Shown here in pieces: positions 1 through 6,497 of a stretch of DNA of 10,313 nt (its first letter is position 1; every line of letters begins with the position of its first letter). A program made the translations under genes and the position numbers. Origin of the DNA: Anaerolineae bacterium (lineage in GTDB: Bacteria > Chloroflexota > Anaerolineae > J102); the NCBI GenBank assembly GCA_026985975.1, contig JALSPL010000332.1, positions 1 to 10,313 on the forward strand, read 5' to 3'. A model generated the notes under the pieces. It ran no database searches, was not told the origin of the DNA, and was given only the letters and a program-made list of their open reading frames with translations.

Positions 1-194
1 CTGTGCGCGTCCTGCAGCCATATCTGCGAGCCGCGGCGAAAGAGTCGGGCGTGCTCCCGCGAGATCTGCGGCCAGGGCAGCGTCACTTCCAGATCATCGG
101 CGCGGCCCAGCCGCCACCGGTCGCCTTCGTCCAGGCGCAAGCGGCGATGGCCGCCGTCGGGCAGTTGGATTTCCAGCCAGGGGGCGGCGCTCAT
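1..194 (-). CDS. FHA-domain protein, N-terminal 64 residues (continues past window edge)
   Basis: Translating the minus strand from the ATG at 194 gives 64 codons open to the window edge. The residues match a forkhead-associated (FHA) domain, which binds phosphothreonine peptides. Visible are a first beta strand (WLEIQLPDG, residues 6-14), the conserved Gly-Arg of LGRADD (G30-R31), the SREHA signature (S45, R46, H48) and the start of the WLQD strand (59-62). In the family, this Arg and Ser contact the phosphate. The start codon overlaps the kinase stop in an ATGA, so the two genes are probably translationally coupled. An FHA protein directly behind a Ser/Thr kinase is a common pairing of a kinase and the reader or substrate of its phosphorylation. 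What follows the FHA domain cannot be seen. The FHA call is strong; the partnership with the kinase is inference. Confidence 0.85.
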   Translation of the reverse strand, partial: MSAAPWLEIQLPDGGHRRLRLDEGDRWRLGRADDLEVTLPWPQISREHARLFRRGSQIWLQDAH

Positions 195-2311
195 GGCCCT
201 CTCTCCTGCGGGCCGAACGCCCATACGCTGGTTTGGTCCTGCACGACGAGCCAGCCCCCCAGCAGCATAGGCGGCCAGGCGGGATGCACGCCCAGATGGA
301 TAGGTCCCGGCGGCCAGGGAGCGCCATCCTCGCTGGCGTAGACATTGAGAACGCCATCCTGCGAGAGCGCCAACACCTGGTCCAGCGTGATGATGGGGGC
401 CAGCAGCGATCCCGATGCAGTCCGCCGCCAACGAATCTCCCCATTCTCGGGCGAGAGCGCATAAAGTTGTCCGGCGTCGGTGCTCACCACCAGTTCGTCT
501 TCATTATAGGCCAGGCCGGTGACGCTGCCATCCAGTTGGCGCTGCCAGCGGGTTTCTCCCGAAAGGATGGCCTGGGCCTGCACCATGCCCGATTCATCGC
601 CCACCGCGGCCACGCCATACGCTTCCATGGGCAGGGCGGGCGTGGTGGGAGGCGCATTCAACGGCGCCTGCCACACGATTGCGCCGGTGTTGGCGTCGAT
701 GGCGATCAGGGTCGCGCTATCGGTGACGCCATAAATGCCGGCCGGGGTGATGGATGGCGGCTGCGTCAGTTCGGCGTTATCGTCCAGCGTCAGGGTGAAA
801 CGCACATCGCCCGTCGCATCCACGCTCATGATCCTGCCGCTATCTGTGGCGACCACCAATACGCCATCCTCTCCCACCGCCTGGTGGATGATCTTTTCTT
901 CGTCCAGGGCGTCAGCGCCCAGACGCCATAACAGCCGCAGATCATAGCCGTCGAAGGCGTAAAGCTGGTTGTCGGCGGTGGCGGCGTATAGTTGCAACGA
1001 TTCATTGTAGCCCAGGGTCAGCGGCGCGGCGATATCGGCGCCCAGGCTGGGCGCATTTTCGGCGGGCGTTCCGGTGGCCCAATCCAAAATCTGCACCTGC
1101 TCGGCCTGGGTGAGATAGATCTGGCCGTCGGCGGCGACCAGGGGCTGAGTCAGCGCCGTTCCCGCGCGATAATGCCAGCGCGGTGCAGCAGCCAGGGGCC
1201 AGAATCCGCTCTCCTGATAACGGAATTGCCGGGCGTCGCCATGGATGCCCGGCCATTCGCCGCCGTCGGGCTGGTCTACGGGAATCAATGGCGCTTCTGC
1301 GGCGGGGGTGGCGGTGGGCGCTGGCCGCGGGGTGGGGGAGAAGACCGGCGCCGGGGGAGCGGTGGGCGCAACATCCCCCAAAGCCGTCAGTCGCCGCAAG
1401 CCCAGGCCAACCAGCAAGATCAGCGCCAGGCCCGCCATAGCCAGGGAGAAGATGACGCGTTTTCTGCGCCCGGGCGCGGGCGTGGGCTCCGCCCGCCGGT
1501 GCAGCGCCCGCACAAAATCCTCGCCGCGGGCGAAACGGTCATCGGGCAGCTTGCTCAGGGCTTTTTCCACCGCCGCGGCTGCCTGGCGAGGGATGGCGGG
1601 ATTCTGTTCGTCCAGCGGGGGCGGCGGCAGATAGATCTGTTGCTGGATCACCGCGGCGGCGCTGGCGTCATCGCCGCCAAAGGGCGGGTGACCGGCCAGC
1701 ATCTCGTAGAAGATGGCGGCCAGGCTGTACAGATCGGCGCGGCCATCCACCGGCTGGCCCAAGAGTTGCTCGGGGGCCATGTAGAGGGGCGTGCCCACGA
1801 TGGAGCCGGTGGTGGTCAGCGAGGGCGCTTCATCCCACCAGGCCACGCCGAAATCGACCAGGGTGGCGTGGTTGTTTTCGTCGATGAGGATGTTGGCGGG
1901 CTTGACGTCGCGATGCACCACGCCGTGGGCATGGGCGTAATCCAGCGCCCGGGCCAGTTGCGTGATGATGTGCAGGCTGCGGGCCAGGGGCAGGCGGCCT
2001 TCCTCCTGCAAGATGTTTTTCAGCGTGCGTCCTTCCACCCACTCCATGGCGATGTAGGGCCGCCCTTCGTGCTCGCCGAAATCATACACCAGGGCGATGT
2101 TGCTGTGCTTGAGGCGCATCAGCGTGGCTGCTTCGCGGCGGAAGCGAGACCGGGCCTGCTCGTCATTATTCAGATGCGCGCCCAGCAGTTTCAGCGCGAC
2201 CGGGCGTTGCAGCACGGTGTCATAGGCCCGATAGACGATGCCCATGCCGCCCTGGCCGATGCCTTGCTCGATGCGAAAGCGTCCGATGGTGAGGGGCGTT
2301 AGCTGATTCAT
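191..2311 (-). CDS. Transmembrane Ser/Thr protein kinase with C-terminal PQQ-like beta-propeller
   Basis: This 706-residue protein has a complete Hanks-type kinase domain at about residues 10-272. It shows the glycine loop GQGGMG (19-24), ATP-anchoring Lys41 in VALK, catalytic loop HRDVKPAN (133-140, Asp135), metal-binding DFG (153-155), a threonine-rich activation loop (TTT at 167-169, GT at 173-174) and APE (179-181). All catalytic residues are present, so it should be active. A basic stretch (RRKR, 282-285) precedes one membrane helix at about 286-305, and a Pro/Thr/Ala linker follows (about 311-345). Residues about 353-700 contain repeated beta-strand units with D-x-x-x-G or TG turns and Trp (DWATG 410-414, DANTG 539-543, LSGETRW 583-589, LSPENGEIRW 619-628), typical of PQQ-like or WD-like propellers. 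The kinase would be cytoplasmic and the propeller outside, perhaps sensing a ligand or wall material. The ATG overlaps the upstream glycosyltransferase stop, and no Shine-Dalgarno sequence is visible. The ligand is unknown. Confidence 0.93.
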   Translation of the reverse strand: MNQLTPLTIGRFRIEQGIGQGGMGIVYRAYDTVLQRPVALKLLGAHLNNDEQARSRFRREAATLMRLKHSNIALVYDFGEHEGRPYIAMEWVEGRTLKNILQEEGRLPLARSLHIITQLARALDYAHAHGVVHRDVKPANILIDENNHATLVDFGVAWWDEAPSLTTTGSIVGTPLYMAPEQLLGQPVDGRADLYSLAAIFYEMLAGHPPFGGDDASAAAVIQQQIYLPPPPLDEQNPAIPRQAAAAVEKALSKLPDDRFARGEDFVRALHRRAEPTPAPGRRKRVIFSLAMAGLALILLVGLGLRRLTALGDVAPTAPPAPVFSPTPRPAPTATPAAEAPLIPVDQPDGGEWPGIHGDARQFRYQESGFWPLAAAPRWHYRAGTALTQPLVAADGQIYLTQAEQVQILDWATGTPAENAPSLGADIAAPLTLGYNESLQLYAATADNQLYAFDGYDLRLLWRLGADALDEEKIIHQAVGEDGVLVVATDSGRIMSVDATGDVRFTLTLDDNAELTQPPSITPAGIYGVTDSATLIAIDANTGAIVWQAPLNAPPTTPALPMEAYGVAAVGDESGMVQAQAILSGETRWQRQLDGSVTGLAYNEDELVVSTDAGQLYALSPENGEIRWRRTASGSLLAPIITLDQVLALSQDGVLNVYASEDGAPWPPGPIHLGVHPAWPPMLLGGWLVVQDQTSVWAFGPQERGP

Positions 2312-4002
2312 GGCGTGAAACGATAGATGACCACCGGTTCCTGGCCTGTTTTGTCGGGGACGACCAGTAGCAGGGTCAGGCCTGGCGGCGGATGTGCGGG
2401 ATCATCCACCAGGGGGGCGAGTTGCGGGCGCAGGTTGTGGGCTTCGATGCCGTCGATGGCCCAGAATTTGGCGCCGTGGCCGCGGGCGTAGGTCAGGATT
2501 TCATCCAGGCTGGCTGCGGGCGTGGGCAGCCATTCGGCGCCCGCATGCCAGGCGATGGCCACATAGCGGCTCATCACCACATCGCCCGGCTCGACATAAG
2601 GAGCCAGTTCGCGGGCCGCCTGCAAATGCACGGGCCGCACCGATCCCGCCGCATAGGCGTGGTTTGCCTGTCGGGGAGTGACGATCAGGAAAAACGCCAT
2701 CAGCAGCGCCGTCGGCAGCCAGATCAGCCAACGGGCGGCGCTCCAGCCCTTCGTAGACGACTCTTTGTCCCCTGAAGACTGATTACTGAACACTGAATAC
2801 CGAACACTGCCCACCGTCTCCCTCAGCCAGCCTCCAAGTTCGATAAGCCCATGTCCGGCCCAGATAAACAGCGTGGGAACCAGAGCGACGATATAGCGCT
2901 CCTGTACGAAAAAGAGGATGAAGCTCAGGCCCGGCAGCAGGGTGAAGGCCAGAAACAGCTCATTCCAGGCCCGCTTCCGATCCCACGCCCGCCGAAATAA
3001 TCCCAGCGCCAGCGGAATCAGCAGATACCAGGGGAAGAGATGGATATTGAAGAGCTGGGTCAGCAGTTTGAGCGCGTTGCCATAGAGGATGCGGGCGTAG
3101 GCGATGGGATCGCTCAGAATGTAGGCCAGGGCGGAGGCGTCAGCGGTTTCGTGGCTGAAGAAGCGCACATGCTCGCCGGTGCTGTCCAGTCCCCAGGTCT
3201 CGATATCGAATTGGCGGAAATCGCCTATGGCCAGGCCCTCGGCGGTGGCGAAATTGGCCCCCACCTTCTGGCTGATGGTCCAGACGCCGGTGACTTGATG
3301 CACTTTGTAGAGATAGGGGAAGATAGCCAGCAGAAAAGTCATGCCCAACAACAGGGGATAGCCCAGATTTTTGATGCGAGGAGCGCGGCTCAGCGCCCGC
3401 AGGCCCAAAATCAGTCCCATGGCTCCCAGATAAACCACAGCCTCGGGTCGCACATAGTAGGCCAGGGCCAGAAAGACCCCGGCCAGGATGATGTCCAGCG
3501 CCCGAAATCGTCGGAAGGCTCGATAGGCGAAGTAAACGCCGGTCATGGCCAGGGCCAGGTAGGGCGGCTCGGTCATGGTTCCCCAGTAGAGGGGCATAAT
3601 GGCCGTGGCCGGGGCCAGGGCGATGAGCAGACCCGCGGCCAGTCCGCTTTTGGGACCGTAAATGCGCCGGGCCAGCAAATAAACGGCCAGGGTCAGCAGC
3701 GCGCCGAACAGGATATAGCTCCATTCACTGGCCCGGGCCATGTCGCCCGTCAGCCGCGTCAGCACGGCGGTGATGAAGGGATAGCCGGGCGTGTGATGGT
3801 AATCCCAATAGTCGTAGAACCAGAGATGATAGCCCTTGCCGCTAAACCAGTTGCGCCCCAGCCACAGATAAAAAGGCTCATCGCCCCAGACGATGCGACT
3901 CGCCCCGGCATAGACGATGCGCAGGATGAAAGCTGTCAGCCCCAGCAGCGTTGGGGTCAGCCACGTTTTGCGGAATCTATGCTGCGTCATGGGGGGCGTC
4001 AT
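2308..4002 (-). CDS. GT39/PMT-like integral membrane glycosyltransferase
   Basis: This 564-residue polytopic membrane protein resembles ArnT/PMT-type (GT39, PMT_2) glycosyltransferases, which move sugars from polyprenyl-phosphate donors onto acceptors at the outer face of the membrane. Evidence includes a first helix (about 16-33) followed by the acidic pair in VWGDEPFYLW (D41, E42), which in this family sits in the catalytic first loop. HHTPGYPF (69-76), a second acidic motif TMTEPPYL (E145) and many hydrophobic helices to about 442 follow, with a soluble C-terminal domain (about 450-564). Residues about 400-411 are encoded by a 7-bp tandem repeat that looks inserted into the loop before the last helix. 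The start at 4002 overlaps the upstream DUF2304 gene by 26 bp. An ATG at 3990 (residue 5) is equally possible, and neither has a clear ribosome binding site. Neighbours suggest a role in glycosylation of lipid, polysaccharide or protein at the envelope. The acceptor is not predictable. Confidence 0.82.
   Translation of the reverse strand: MTPPMTQHRFRKTWLTPTLLGLTAFILRIVYAGASRIVWGDEPFYLWLGRNWFSGKGYHLWFYDYWDYHHTPGYPFITAVLTRLTGDMARASEWSYILFGALLTLAVYLLARRIYGPKSGLAAGLLIALAPATAIMPLYWGTMTEPPYLALAMTGVYFAYRAFRRFRALDIILAGVFLALAYYVRPEAVVYLGAMGLILGLRALSRAPRIKNLGYPLLLGMTFLLAIFPYLYKVHQVTGVWTISQKVGANFATAEGLAIGDFRQFDIETWGLDSTGEHVRFFSHETADASALAYILSDPIAYARILYGNALKLLTQLFNIHLFPWYLLIPLALGLFRRAWDRKRAWNELFLAFTLLPGLSFILFFVQERYIVALVPTLFIWAGHGLIELGGWLRETVGSVRYSVFSNQSSGDKESSTKGWSAARWLIWLPTALLMAFFLIVTPRQANHAYAAGSVRPVHLQAARELAPYVEPGDVVMSRYVAIAWHAGAEWLPTPAASLDEILTYARGHGAKFWAIDGIEAHNLRPQLAPLVDDPAHPPPGLTLLLVVPDKTGQEPVVIYRFTP
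2772..2806. repeat. Heptameric minisatellite (CTGAANA type) within a coding gene
   Basis: Five adjacent 7-bp units read on the plus strand as CTGAAGA, CTGATTA, CTGAACA, CTGAATA and CCGAACA; a sixth degenerate unit (CTGCCCA, 2807-2813) may belong. On the coding strand the units are of the TATTCAG/TGTTCAG type and encode roughly VRYSVFSNQSSGD of the GT39 protein. Similar heptads are usually found in spacers, so their presence in frame inside a gene is unusual. The array is not interrupted by a stop codon, and the protein continues into a normal last membrane helix. Confidence 0.8.
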
Positions 4003-4366
4003 CGTCGGAACGGGAAGCGTCTTTTTCCAGCCGATCCAGGCGGCTGCGCAGGATGGCGATTTCCTGGGTGAGGACGCGTATCTGATCGCTGAATTTGGAG
4101 ATGACCAGCGAAAGTTGGAAGATGATCAGTAACAGGCCGATGATGCCCAGGCCCAGAAACAGGGCGGGCGGATATTCGATGCCCAGGAAGAAGGCGATGC
4201 TGTCCAGGGGATTGATGAGGATGGGCGTGGCCAGCAGGGTCAGGGCCGCCAGCAGCCATAGCAGCGCATATTCTTCTTTGAGACGCCGCGTGCGCATCAG
4301 GTTGATGATCGAAGCCAGGACGATCAACCCGATGATGATGAGGAGCAGGCGGGCGCGTGGTGACAT
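3977..4366 (-). CDS. DUF2304 family small membrane protein
   Basis: This 129-residue protein has three predicted membrane helices (about 6-24, 35-52 and 66-89), with the basic-acidic motif MRTRRLKEEYALLWLL (24-39) between the first two. That motif and the size match the DUF2304 family. A charged helical segment follows (about 91-116, heptad-like VLTQEIAILRSRLDRLEK), probably a short cytoplasmic coiled coil, then an acidic tail. DUF2304 genes are often found beside glycosyltransferase genes of cell-surface polysaccharide clusters. Here it overlaps the GT39 gene by 26 bp, which fits a partner or accessory role, though the biochemical function of the family is unknown. It is the first gene of the left operon. 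No Shine-Dalgarno sequence precedes the ATG; the upstream bases are C-rich. Confidence 0.82.
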   Translation of the reverse strand: MSPRARLLLIIIGLIVLASIINLMRTRRLKEEYALLWLLAALTLLATPILINPLDSIAFFLGIEYPPALFLGLGIIGLLLIIFQLSLVISKFSDQIRVLTQEIAILRSRLDRLEKDASRSDDDAPHDAA

Positions 4367-4462
4367 GGGCGGGAGGGTTGGGGGGCAGAGATGAGGAGAT
4401 GGCTGTTGTGGAGCGCAGGGTTTTTGATGGGGTGAAGGCGTCGGGCGTCAGCTTGCGTGAAA

Positions 4463-4472
4463 AAGTATAGCA
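4463..4472 (-). promoter_or_regulatory. Candidate extended -10 promoter for the DUF2304 operon
   Basis: On the minus strand this reads TGCTATACTT, matching the extended -10 form TGnTATAAT with one mismatch. The predicted start near 4457 leaves a leader of about 91 nt before the ATG at 4366. There is no convincing -35 box 16-18 bp upstream, which is tolerated by extended -10 promoters. This is motif recognition only. Confidence 0.35.
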
Positions 4473-4528
4473 TAACTGCGGGCGTCGGGCGTAGCCCGGC
4501 GTCCAAAAGAAGCGCTTTTCAGAAGGGT

Positions 4529-4600
4529 GTGACGCAGAGTCACAGAGAACGAGCAGGAAAGTCACAGAGAAATATCCTTTCTCTGCATTTCTCTGCATGT
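4529..4600. repeat. Degenerate CAGAGA/TCTCTG repeat patch
   Basis: The patch contains two direct copies of AGTCACAGAGA (4538-4548 and 4560-4570) and two tandem copies of TTTCTCTGCA (4578-4587 and 4588-4597). The two sets are inverted relative to each other and form a perfect 8-bp stem, CAGAGAAA with TTTCTCTG (4565-4572 and 4578-4585), around a 5-base loop. It looks like a decayed dispersed spacer repeat. No coding or mobile-element function is visible. Confidence 0.6.
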
Positions 4601-4677
4601 TTTTGTGAAATTCTGCGCTCCTTTTGGCTCCGGCTTGCCCGGGGTGGGAGCCCTGCCCGAAAGTCCCATAAAATTGG

Positions 4678-4711
4678 AGAGGGCTCACGGCTGCCCTACC
4701 GTGAGCCCTCT
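4678..4711 (-). terminator. Perfect 13-bp hairpin, possible terminator of the right-hand operon
   Basis: AGAGGGCTCACGG (4678-4690) pairs perfectly with CCGTGAGCCCTCT (4699-4711) around the 8-base loop at 4691-4698. Read on the minus strand, the stem is followed by CCAATTTTATG, a short and slightly displaced U-tract. It lies 137 bp past the stop of the ParB-like gene, so it could end that operon. The weak U-tract means it could instead be a processing or stabilising hairpin. On the plus strand the following bases are A-rich, so termination in that direction is unlikely. Confidence 0.5.
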
Positions 4712-4847
4712 ATCAAAAAGGAGGAGAAGAAGAGATTGCCATCTCTGAGGACAAGTATAGCAGGAATTTTTTTGTCTATCTGGACGCAAAACCTACGTTT
4801 TCCCTACGCAATTCAACAAATCGCGGACTGGTTTGCGAGGTTTGTTT

Positions 4848-5762
4848 TCAGCCATTCCAGAAAGGAGCCAGCCAGGTGTCATTGAGATGATCTGCGATTT
4901 CTTCCAGCTCATCGGGACGGGGCAAACGCTTGTTGAGCTGTCGAAAATGTGTGGTGATCCACAGATAGAGATCGGCGCGAGTGCGTTTGGGGAAGCGTTT
5001 CATCACGCCCGAATCACGGATGATTTCGCAGATAGGACGGTAGAGCTGCACATACCAGGCCTGGACGGCCTCGGGCCATTCTCGGGGTTCCTCGCCCGGC
5101 TGGCGGTTGAGATATCGAAATAGTGCGATGTGTCGCAACAGGCGGGCGTAGTATTGGGGCTCGCTCAGACGCAGATCCACGTCCGGCAGGATTTCATCGG
5201 CCCGGGTGACGCGCAAAAAATCGCCATAGGCCTGAATATCGGGCAGGTCGTTGGGTTTGAGTTTGGGGTGTAAGGGGACGCGCGATGTCAGCTCCAGGAC
5301 ATGGGCCTGGATGGTCTTGTCGTTATGCAGCCGCGCCACCGACACCCGATGATGACCGTCTTTGACAAAATAAACGTCTCCCAATTTGTAAAGCTCCACC
5401 GGGCGGGTGGGCAGCCCGTAACGGCGGGCCGCCTCCACCCGTTGCCATCTATCCCGCAGGCCTTCATGCTTGGGCAAGAAGGCCAGATCAAATTCCTGAT
5501 AACGGTCTACGCTGCCGCGGATGGCGTCCAGGGGCGCCTCCTGAATGCCAATATCTGTGGGGTCGCCCGAGGCCAGGGCTTCGCTCAGCGGCCCGAAGTC
5601 CAGCAGATGATTGCGATAGCCGCGCAGAAATGCCATGATGTCGTGCATGAGCACTTTGCGCCGGGCCCGATCGAATTGGCGAGCGGCTGGACTGTCTTCG
5701 CCATACCGGGCGGACAGTTGTCTATCTTTTTGCTGTAAAAATTCGGGATCCAGGTCGCTCAT
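4848..5762 (-). CDS. ParB/sulfiredoxin-like domain protein with DGHHR motif
   Basis: This 304-residue soluble protein carries YFVKDGHHRVSVAR (131-144), the hallmark DGHHR loop (D135-R139) shared by ParB-like nuclease domains, sulfiredoxin and DUF4032-type proteins, where it binds or hydrolyses nucleotide. The N-terminal 50 residues are charged and helical. Residues about 72-165 form the ParB-like region, with IGIQEAPLDAIRGS at 72-85 as its probable first strand-helix. About 200-300 is a helical C-terminal region rich in Arg, Trp and Tyr. There is no helix-turn-helix or parS-partition context, so a chromosome-partition role is unlikely. A clear Shine-Dalgarno AAGGAG (5770-5775) sits 7 bp before the ATG and overlaps the upstream stop codon, implying translational coupling to the metallophosphoesterase. 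It is the last gene of its operon. The domain call is good; the function is unknown. Confidence 0.72.
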   Translation of the reverse strand: MSDLDPEFLQQKDRQLSARYGEDSPAARQFDRARRKVLMHDIMAFLRGYRNHLLDFGPLSEALASGDPTDIGIQEAPLDAIRGSVDRYQEFDLAFLPKHEGLRDRWQRVEAARRYGLPTRPVELYKLGDVYFVKDGHHRVSVARLHNDKTIQAHVLELTSRVPLHPKLKPNDLPDIQAYGDFLRVTRADEILPDVDLRLSEPQYYARLLRHIALFRYLNRQPGEEPREWPEAVQAWYVQLYRPICEIIRDSGVMKRFPKRTRADLYLWITTHFRQLNKRLPRPDELEEIADHLNDTWLAPFWNG

Positions 5763-5773
5763 GGGAAGGCTCC

Positions 5774-6457
5774 TTATTTTGGGGCCGGGGAGGTGGGAAA
5801 TTCGAGATCGAGCAAGCGCCAGGGGTATACGTTGATGATTTCGGTATGCGCAAAGCGGGAACGGGTGATTTCTCTATCGCGATAAACATGCTGATGGCCG
5901 TGTAACAGATAGCGAGGCTTGAACCAGCGCATGAAGCTGAGGAAGGCCTTGAATCCGATATGGGGCCTGTCCACGGCGTCGTGGATGCCGAAAGGCGGCG
6001 AATGGGTGACCAGCACATCGACATAACGTCCGTAAAGCAGGCGGTTGGTGATGAGCGTTGGCGCCATTTTGACGATGATTCCCCACATTTCCGCCTGCGT
6101 GTACTGATACCGGGGATTGCTGTTGTAGCGATGCGATCCCTCCAGCCCCACCATCAGCAGTCCCTGGGCGGAGATGATGCGGGCGTGCAGGTTGGTTCCT
6201 CCCGGCGGTTCTGTGATGACCTGGCGGTTGGAGCGATGCTCAGGGCGATCGTGGTTGCCATGCACGAAGTACATCGGCTTGTTGAGCATCGAAACAAGAT
6301 ATTCCAGATAGTAATAAGGCAGATCGCCACACCCGATAATGCAATCCACATCCCCCGCCACCCGGGTGACGGAAGGGCCGTAAAGGCGGGGCTCAACCTT
6401 GTCGCTGACTGCCAGGACTCGGTAATGGGGGGCGGGGATGATTTTTCGATAGGGCAC
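5774..6457 (-). CDS. Calcineurin-like metallophosphoesterase
   Basis: This 227-residue protein has most metallophosphoesterase motifs in order: VSDK (17-20, Asp19), GCGDLPYYYLEYL (42-54, Asp45), GNHD (67-70), VTHSPP (150-155, His152) and LHGHQH (185-190). These bind two metal ions and hydrolyse phosphoesters. The first motif is normally D-x-H, but here it reads D-K-V (Asp19, Lys20, Val21), so the usual histidine is replaced. Remaining ligands are intact, so it may still be active with altered metal use, or belong to a variant subfamily. There is no signal peptide, so it should be cytoplasmic. The start codon is GTG (6455-6457); no in-frame ATG precedes it before the neighbouring gene. The spacing is 40 bp from the LON-domain gene and 11 bp to the ParB-like gene, with coupled translation. 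The substrate cannot be told from sequence; a nucleotide or nucleic-acid ester is possible. Confidence 0.87.
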   Translation of the reverse strand: MPYRKIIPAPHYRVLAVSDKVEPRLYGPSVTRVAGDVDCIIGCGDLPYYYLEYLVSMLNKPMYFVHGNHDRPEHRSNRQVITEPPGGTNLHARIISAQGLLMVGLEGSHRYNSNPRYQYTQAEMWGIIVKMAPTLITNRLLYGRYVDVLVTHSPPFGIHDAVDRPHIGFKAFLSFMRWFKPRYLLHGHQHVYRDREITRSRFAHTEIINVYPWRLLDLEFPTSPAPK

Positions 6458-6497
6458 GGATGGTTTGCCGGTGCGGCGATGACTATGCGGCCGGGCC

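Larger units (their letters stand above)
4367..4847. other. 481-bp gene-free spacer between two minus-strand operons
   Basis: No reading frame here looks protein-like; the open frames crossing it have no recognisable domain and overlap repeats. It holds a perfect hairpin (4678-4711), a CAGAGA/TCTCTG repeat patch (4529-4600) and two copies of AAGTATAGCA (4463-4472 and 4753-4762), which on the minus strand read as extended -10 promoter motifs. It also holds a GC-rich direct repeat GGCGTCGGGCGT (4437-4448 and 4481-4492), a 6-bp hairpin (AGAGAT/ATCTCT, 4731-4746) and a T7 run (4767-4773). It probably separates the end of the pdxT-to-ParB-like operon from the start of the DUF2304 operon. Confidence 0.6.

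Noticed and set aside
992..2302. 436-codon plus-strand open frame opposite the kinase gene
   Set aside because: It is rich in Gly, Arg, Gln and His with no domain, and lies wholly antisense to a kinase with intact motifs; long antisense frames are expected in GC-rich genes.
3040..4071. 343-codon plus-strand open frame opposite the glycosyltransferase
   Set aside because: Low-complexity Gly/Gln-rich translation with no recognisable motif, antisense to a convincing membrane protein.
4529..4600. Possible CRISPR array
   Set aside because: The repeated words are 10-11 bp, partly inverted and without regular unique spacers, and no cas gene is near.
3999..4688. 229-codon minus-strand open frame spanning the spacer and the DUF2304 gene
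   Set aside because: It uses the wrong frame of the DUF2304 gene (Pro/His/Arg-rich) and runs through the repeats and into the hairpin.
4457..4885. 142-codon plus-strand open frame in the spacer
   Set aside because: It is built from the repeat patch and both arms of the hairpin, with no ribosome binding site or domain.
4848..5762. Chromosome-partition ParB or phage ParB-like nuclease
   Set aside because: Only the DGHHR core is shared; there is no helix-turn-helix, ParA neighbour or phage context.
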